64,000 bases of DNA from JBKEDS01 sp047975545 (lineage in GTDB: Bacteria; Bacteroidota; Bacteroidia; Flavobacteriales; Flavobacteriaceae): NCBI GenBank assembly GCA_047975545.1, contig JBKEDS010000007.1:35699-99698 (forward strand), given 5' to 3'. The notes beneath the pieces were generated by a model that was given only the letters and a program-made list of their open reading frames with translations, was not told where the DNA came from and did no database searches. Shown here piece after piece: positions 61,535 to 64,000 of this stretch (the stretch's first letter is position 1; every line of letters starts with the position of its first letter). The translations under genes and the position numbers were made by a program.

Positions 61535-62383
61535 GTGAACTTCTACATTATCATCCCCGCCCATAACGAGCAGGATTTTATAGGCAAAACCTTAAAATCC
61601 CTGGCAACGCAAACCCTTTTGCCCAAAAAAGTGGTGGTGGTTAACGATAATTCTACCGATGGCACACAGCAAATTGTTGAGGCTTTTTTGGAAAACCAAA
61701 ACTGGCTTTCCATTATCCGTATTTCATCTTCAAAAGCGCACGTGCCGGGCAGCAAGGTTATTAATGCCTTTTACGAAGGCTTAAACACCTTGGACGAGCA
61801 TTACGACGTTATTTGTAAATTCGACGCCGATATTATTCTTCCCAATAATTATTTGGAAACATTGGCAAACATTTTCACCCAAAACCCAAAAGCCGGTATT
61901 GTTGGGGGCTTGGCTTATATTGAAAAAAACAACACTTGGGTTTACGAAAACATAGCCGACAAAACCCACGTTCGAGGGCCGTTTAAAGCCTACCGAAAAG
62001 CCTGTTTTAAAGCTATTGGCGGCTTGCGAAAGTCTATTGGTTGGGACACCGCGGACACCCTTTTGGCCCAATACCACGGTTGGGAAATAGTAACCGAGCA
62101 ATCATTACACGTAAAACACTTAAAGCCTACGGGGCAAACCTATACCAAAGCCTCTAAATACCTACAAGGCGAGGCCATGTACAAAATGCGCTATGGGCTT
62201 GCCATAACCGCTATTGCAGCCCTAAAAATGGCCTATAAAAAACAAAATTTCAAAATATTTCAAAACTATATTACGGGCTACTTTAAAGCTAAGCGAAATA
62301 ACATGACATTTATAGTTTCCAAAGAAGAAGGCCTTTTTATTAGGCGTTTGCGTTGGAAAGGTATTTTTAACAAGCTGAAATAA
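61535..62383 (+). CDS. GT2 glycosyltransferase
   Basis: Glycosyltransferase of 282 residues, GTG start at 61535 (MNFYIIIPAHNEQDFIGKTL). GT-A motifs: VVVVNDNSTDGTQQIV and the metal motif CKFDADIILPNNY. The C-terminal part is basic (MTFIVSKEEGLFIRRLRWKG) and may touch the membrane. It follows the FkbM gene by 6 nt. Acceptor unknown. Confidence 0.87.
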   Translation: MNFYIIIPAHNEQDFIGKTLKSLATQTLLPKKVVVVNDNSTDGTQQIVEAFLENQNWLSIIRISSSKAHVPGSKVINAFYEGLNTLDEHYDVICKFDADIILPNNYLETLANIFTQNPKAGIVGGLAYIEKNNTWVYENIADKTHVRGPFKAYRKACFKAIGGLRKSIGWDTADTLLAQYHGWEIVTEQSLHVKHLKPTGQTYTKASKYLQGEAMYKMRYGLAITAIAALKMAYKKQNFKIFQNYITGYFKAKRNNMTFIVSKEEGLFIRRLRWKGIFNKLK

Positions 62384-62480
62384 TTTCGGAATACAAATTT
62401 TAACATTGTAGGCAAAGTCCTTAAATAAAAATCCAACGTATATTCTGATAAATCATTAACAATTTCAATTATCCGCAACA

Positions 62481-63290
62481 ATGAAAAAATTATTTTTATC
62501 CGCATGCCTTTTGGGGTCGTTTTATTTTTCCAATGCCCAAATTAATTTGGGAAAAGCCACCGGCGCCCTTGAAAAAGGCGTAAAAGCCCTTTCATTTTCC
62601 AACAACGATGCCAAAACTCTGGCCAAAGAAGCCGTAGATTGGATGGACGAAAACAACCCCGTTGCCGAAGCCAACGATCCTTATGCCGTTAGGTTAGAAC
62701 GTGTTTTTGGCAACCATAAAAACGAAGACGGTTTAGCCCTTAACTACAAAGTATATGTAGTAACCGACATTAATGCTTTTGCCTGTGCCGATGGAAGCGT
62801 ACGGGTGTTTTCATCGCTTATGGACATTTTAACCGACGATGAGCTACTTGCCGTAATTGGCCACGAAATTGGCCATGTTAAAAACGAAGACACCAAGGAC
62901 GCCATGAAAGCAGCCTATATGAAAGCGGCAGCTATGGAAGCCGGTTCGGCAGCATCGAGTACCGTGGCCACTTTAAACGACAGCCAAGTAGGCGAAATGG
63001 CAAGCGCCATGTTAGATGCTTCGCACAGCAGAAAACAGGAAACACAAGCCGATACCTATTCGTACGATTTTATGAAAAAACACAATTACAATGTGGTTGC
63101 CGCCTACACGGCCTTTAAAAAATTGGCCTTGCTTTCGGCGGGTAGCGATATTAAAGGCTTCGAAAAAATGATGAGTTCGCACCCCGATAGCGAAAAAAGG
63201 GCCAACGCCATAAAAGCACAAGCCGAAAAGGACATGCTATGGAAAGACCCCGGCACGGTTAGCCTGCCTACTGAGCCCCTTACCGAATAA
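62481..63290 (+). CDS. M48-family metallopeptidase, exported
   Basis: Zinc peptidase of 269 residues: signal peptide MKKLFLSACLLGSFYFSNAQ, then the M48 core with HEIGH (His128, Glu129, His132) in AVIGHEIGHVKNED, the third-ligand helix in SRKQETQADTYSYDF, and SHPDSEKRANAI. It has no transmembrane helices, unlike HtpX, and resembles BepA/YggG-type periplasmic or lipoprotein-like M48 enzymes that act on outer-membrane proteins. Single gene; a bidirectional terminator follows. Confidence 0.93.
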   Translation: MKKLFLSACLLGSFYFSNAQINLGKATGALEKGVKALSFSNNDAKTLAKEAVDWMDENNPVAEANDPYAVRLERVFGNHKNEDGLALNYKVYVVTDINAFACADGSVRVFSSLMDILTDDELLAVIGHEIGHVKNEDTKDAMKAAYMKAAAMEAGSAASSTVATLNDSQVGEMASAMLDASHSRKQETQADTYSYDFMKKHNYNVVAAYTAFKKLALLSAGSDIKGFEKMMSSHPDSEKRANAIKAQAEKDMLWKDPGTVSLPTEPLTE

Positions 63291-63315
63291 CATTACCCTG
63301 CTAACTAAAAATAAA

Positions 63316-63343
63316 AAAGGCTTGCTTTAAACAGCAGGCCTTT
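63316..63343. terminator. Bidirectional terminator between M48 and MazG-like genes
   Basis: AAAGGCTTGCT/AGCAGGCCTTT stem (63316-63326 with 63333-63343, one G-T pair). On the minus strand it is followed by a T run (TTTTTTATTTTTAG), on the plus strand by TTTC. It lies between convergent stops. Confidence 0.75.
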
Positions 63344-63378
63344 CTTGCGTTAAACCATTATTAATTTTCAAGTTTGCT

Positions 63379-63765
63379 TTATTCCCCTAAAACCAAAGCA
63401 ATATCTGGCTTAAAATAATTGGGGCCTTTTAGCACCTTGCCATCTTTCCGGTAAATAGGCTCGCCGTCCAAGCCTAATTTGCTCATGTTGCTGCGCTGTA
63501 TTTCGTTAAACACGGCCTCTATTTTATGCTGCATGCCGTGTTCTATAATCGTACCGCACAAAATGTAAAGCATATCGCCCAGGGCATCGGCAACCTCTAC
63601 CAAGTCGTTATTTTGAGCGGCTTGTAGGTATTCTTCGTTTTCTTCTTTCATTAGGTTAAAGCGCAATTTGTTTTTGTCGTTGCCCAAACTGGCACGCAAA
63701 TTTTCGCTATATCCCAACTTAAATGCGGCATGAAATGCTTTTACGGCATCGATTTTGTCTTTCAT
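63379..63765 (-). CDS. MazG-like nucleotide pyrophosphohydrolase
   Basis: Cytoplasmic all-helical protein of 128 residues with the MazG/PRA-PH-type motifs LMKEENEEYLQAAQNND and DLVEVADALGDMLYILCGT, whose Glu and Asp residues bind Mg. It would hydrolyse a nucleoside triphosphate or similar pyrophosphate; the substrate is unknown. It is convergent with the M48 gene and divergent from the small membrane protein gene. Confidence 0.88.
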   Translation of the reverse strand: MKDKIDAVKAFHAAFKLGYSENLRASLGNDKNKLRFNLMKEENEEYLQAAQNNDLVEVADALGDMLYILCGTIIEHGMQHKIEAVFNEIQRSNMSKLGLDGEPIYRKDGKVLKGPNYFKPDIALVLGE

Positions 63766-63800
63766 GTGTTTATTATTTATTTTTGCCTAAAATTAGCAAT

Positions 63801-63986
63801 ATGTTTAGTAACGGTCAAATTGTTTTCGGGGTTTTGTTTTTTTTGGTATTTGCCATTGTAATAGGATACACCTACCGAAAGGATTTAAACCTTCATAAAA
63901 AGTTTTATTCGGGAAGCCTTTGGGTTTTGGCAGCCTTCATTTTTTTCATTTTATTTATTGTATCGATTAAATTTATTTTCAAATAA
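63801..63986 (+). CDS. Small membrane protein
   Basis: Protein of 61 residues with two transmembrane helices (about 6-24 and 40-58; VFGVLFFLVFAIVIGYTYRK and LWVLAAFIFFILFIVSIKFI) joined by a basic loop (YRKDLNLHKKFYSG). I take the ATG at 63801; the longer frame upstream overlaps the MazG-like gene without support. No family recognised. It ends 14 nt before the right edge. Confidence 0.6.
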   Translation: MFSNGQIVFGVLFFLVFAIVIGYTYRKDLNLHKKFYSGSLWVLAAFIFFILFIVSIKFIFK

Positions 63987-64000
63987 AACCTAATCCAAAA

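Noticed and set aside
1..64000. tRNA, rRNA or CRISPR features
   Set aside because: No cloverleaf-like T-loop (GTTCRA) context, rRNA-like region or regularly spaced repeats were found by eye in the spacers.

Overview
The window looks like chromosomal DNA of a member of the Flavobacteriaceae (Bacteroidota). The evidence is the set of lineage-typical genes and their order (pyrG-yidC; bamD-rpoZ-coaBC-DUF4835-recN; DUF6913-dapA; a PUR-type DUF3276 protein; DUF4270 and DUF4907 proteins), the Bacteroidota form of the omega subunit, and repeated TAnnTTTG boxes upstream of genes, as expected for the Bacteroidota housekeeping sigma factor. I see no rRNA, tRNA, CRISPR array, prophage or transposase gene. 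Genus cannot be fixed from the sequence alone.

Layout. 1-4.2 kb: a MORN-repeat fragment, yidC and pyrG. 4.3-9.3 kb: a two-component system, coaE, a YbbR protein and a membrane glycosyltransferase whose promoter abuts a 162-bp hairpin (MITE-like) element. 9.5-17.1 kb: fabI, then the recN / DUF4835 / coaBC / rpoZ / bamD set and dapA-DUF6913. 17.1-18.8 kb: a 5'-nucleotidase split into two lipoprotein genes. 18.8-25.7 kb: a membrane protein, ligA-prmC, then a LEA-like lipoprotein, ribD, a HAD phosphatase, a YigZ protein and a thioesterase. 25.8-28.5 kb: dnaA followed by a phosphatase and a tetrapyrrole-methylase-type methyltransferase. 28.5-34.2 kb: envelope genes (lysozyme-like, mltG, a GNAT enzyme, dapF, an HtrA protease, a coiled-coil membrane protein).

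34.2-40.2 kb is the most unusual block. A LytTR-type response regulator, a LytS-like kinase, a small DUF4907 protein and a Kelch-repeat lipoprotein run one way. A DUF4270 lipoprotein and an overlapping outer-membrane barrel run the other way. The shared 247-bp spacer holds similar ~20-bp repeats, two of them 21 bp apart. I propose it as a self-contained surface or secretion module with its own regulator.

40.2-49.7 kb is mostly housekeeping: trmD, an ABC exporter with a degenerate Walker B, a PUR protein, csaA, a thioredoxin-like protein, a conserved unknown, a pRiA4b ORF-3-like protein with an extremely acidic tail, heme A synthase, a CCA-adding-type nucleotidyltransferase and tsaC. 49.7-53 kb is a lipooligosaccharide-core locus: a Kdo-kinase-like protein and three GT2 enzymes, two of them tandem paralogues. 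A visibly AT-richer serine hydrolase (53.1-54.5 kb) follows, with a foldable ~100-bp element at its 3' end, an arrangement like a mobile cassette. 54.6-64 kb: an ECF sigma factor with a small zinc-finger protein, a UbiA-like protein, gcvP, a ketoacyl synthase III, an FkbM methyltransferase with a GT2, an M48 metallopeptidase, a MazG-like pyrophosphohydrolase and a small membrane protein.
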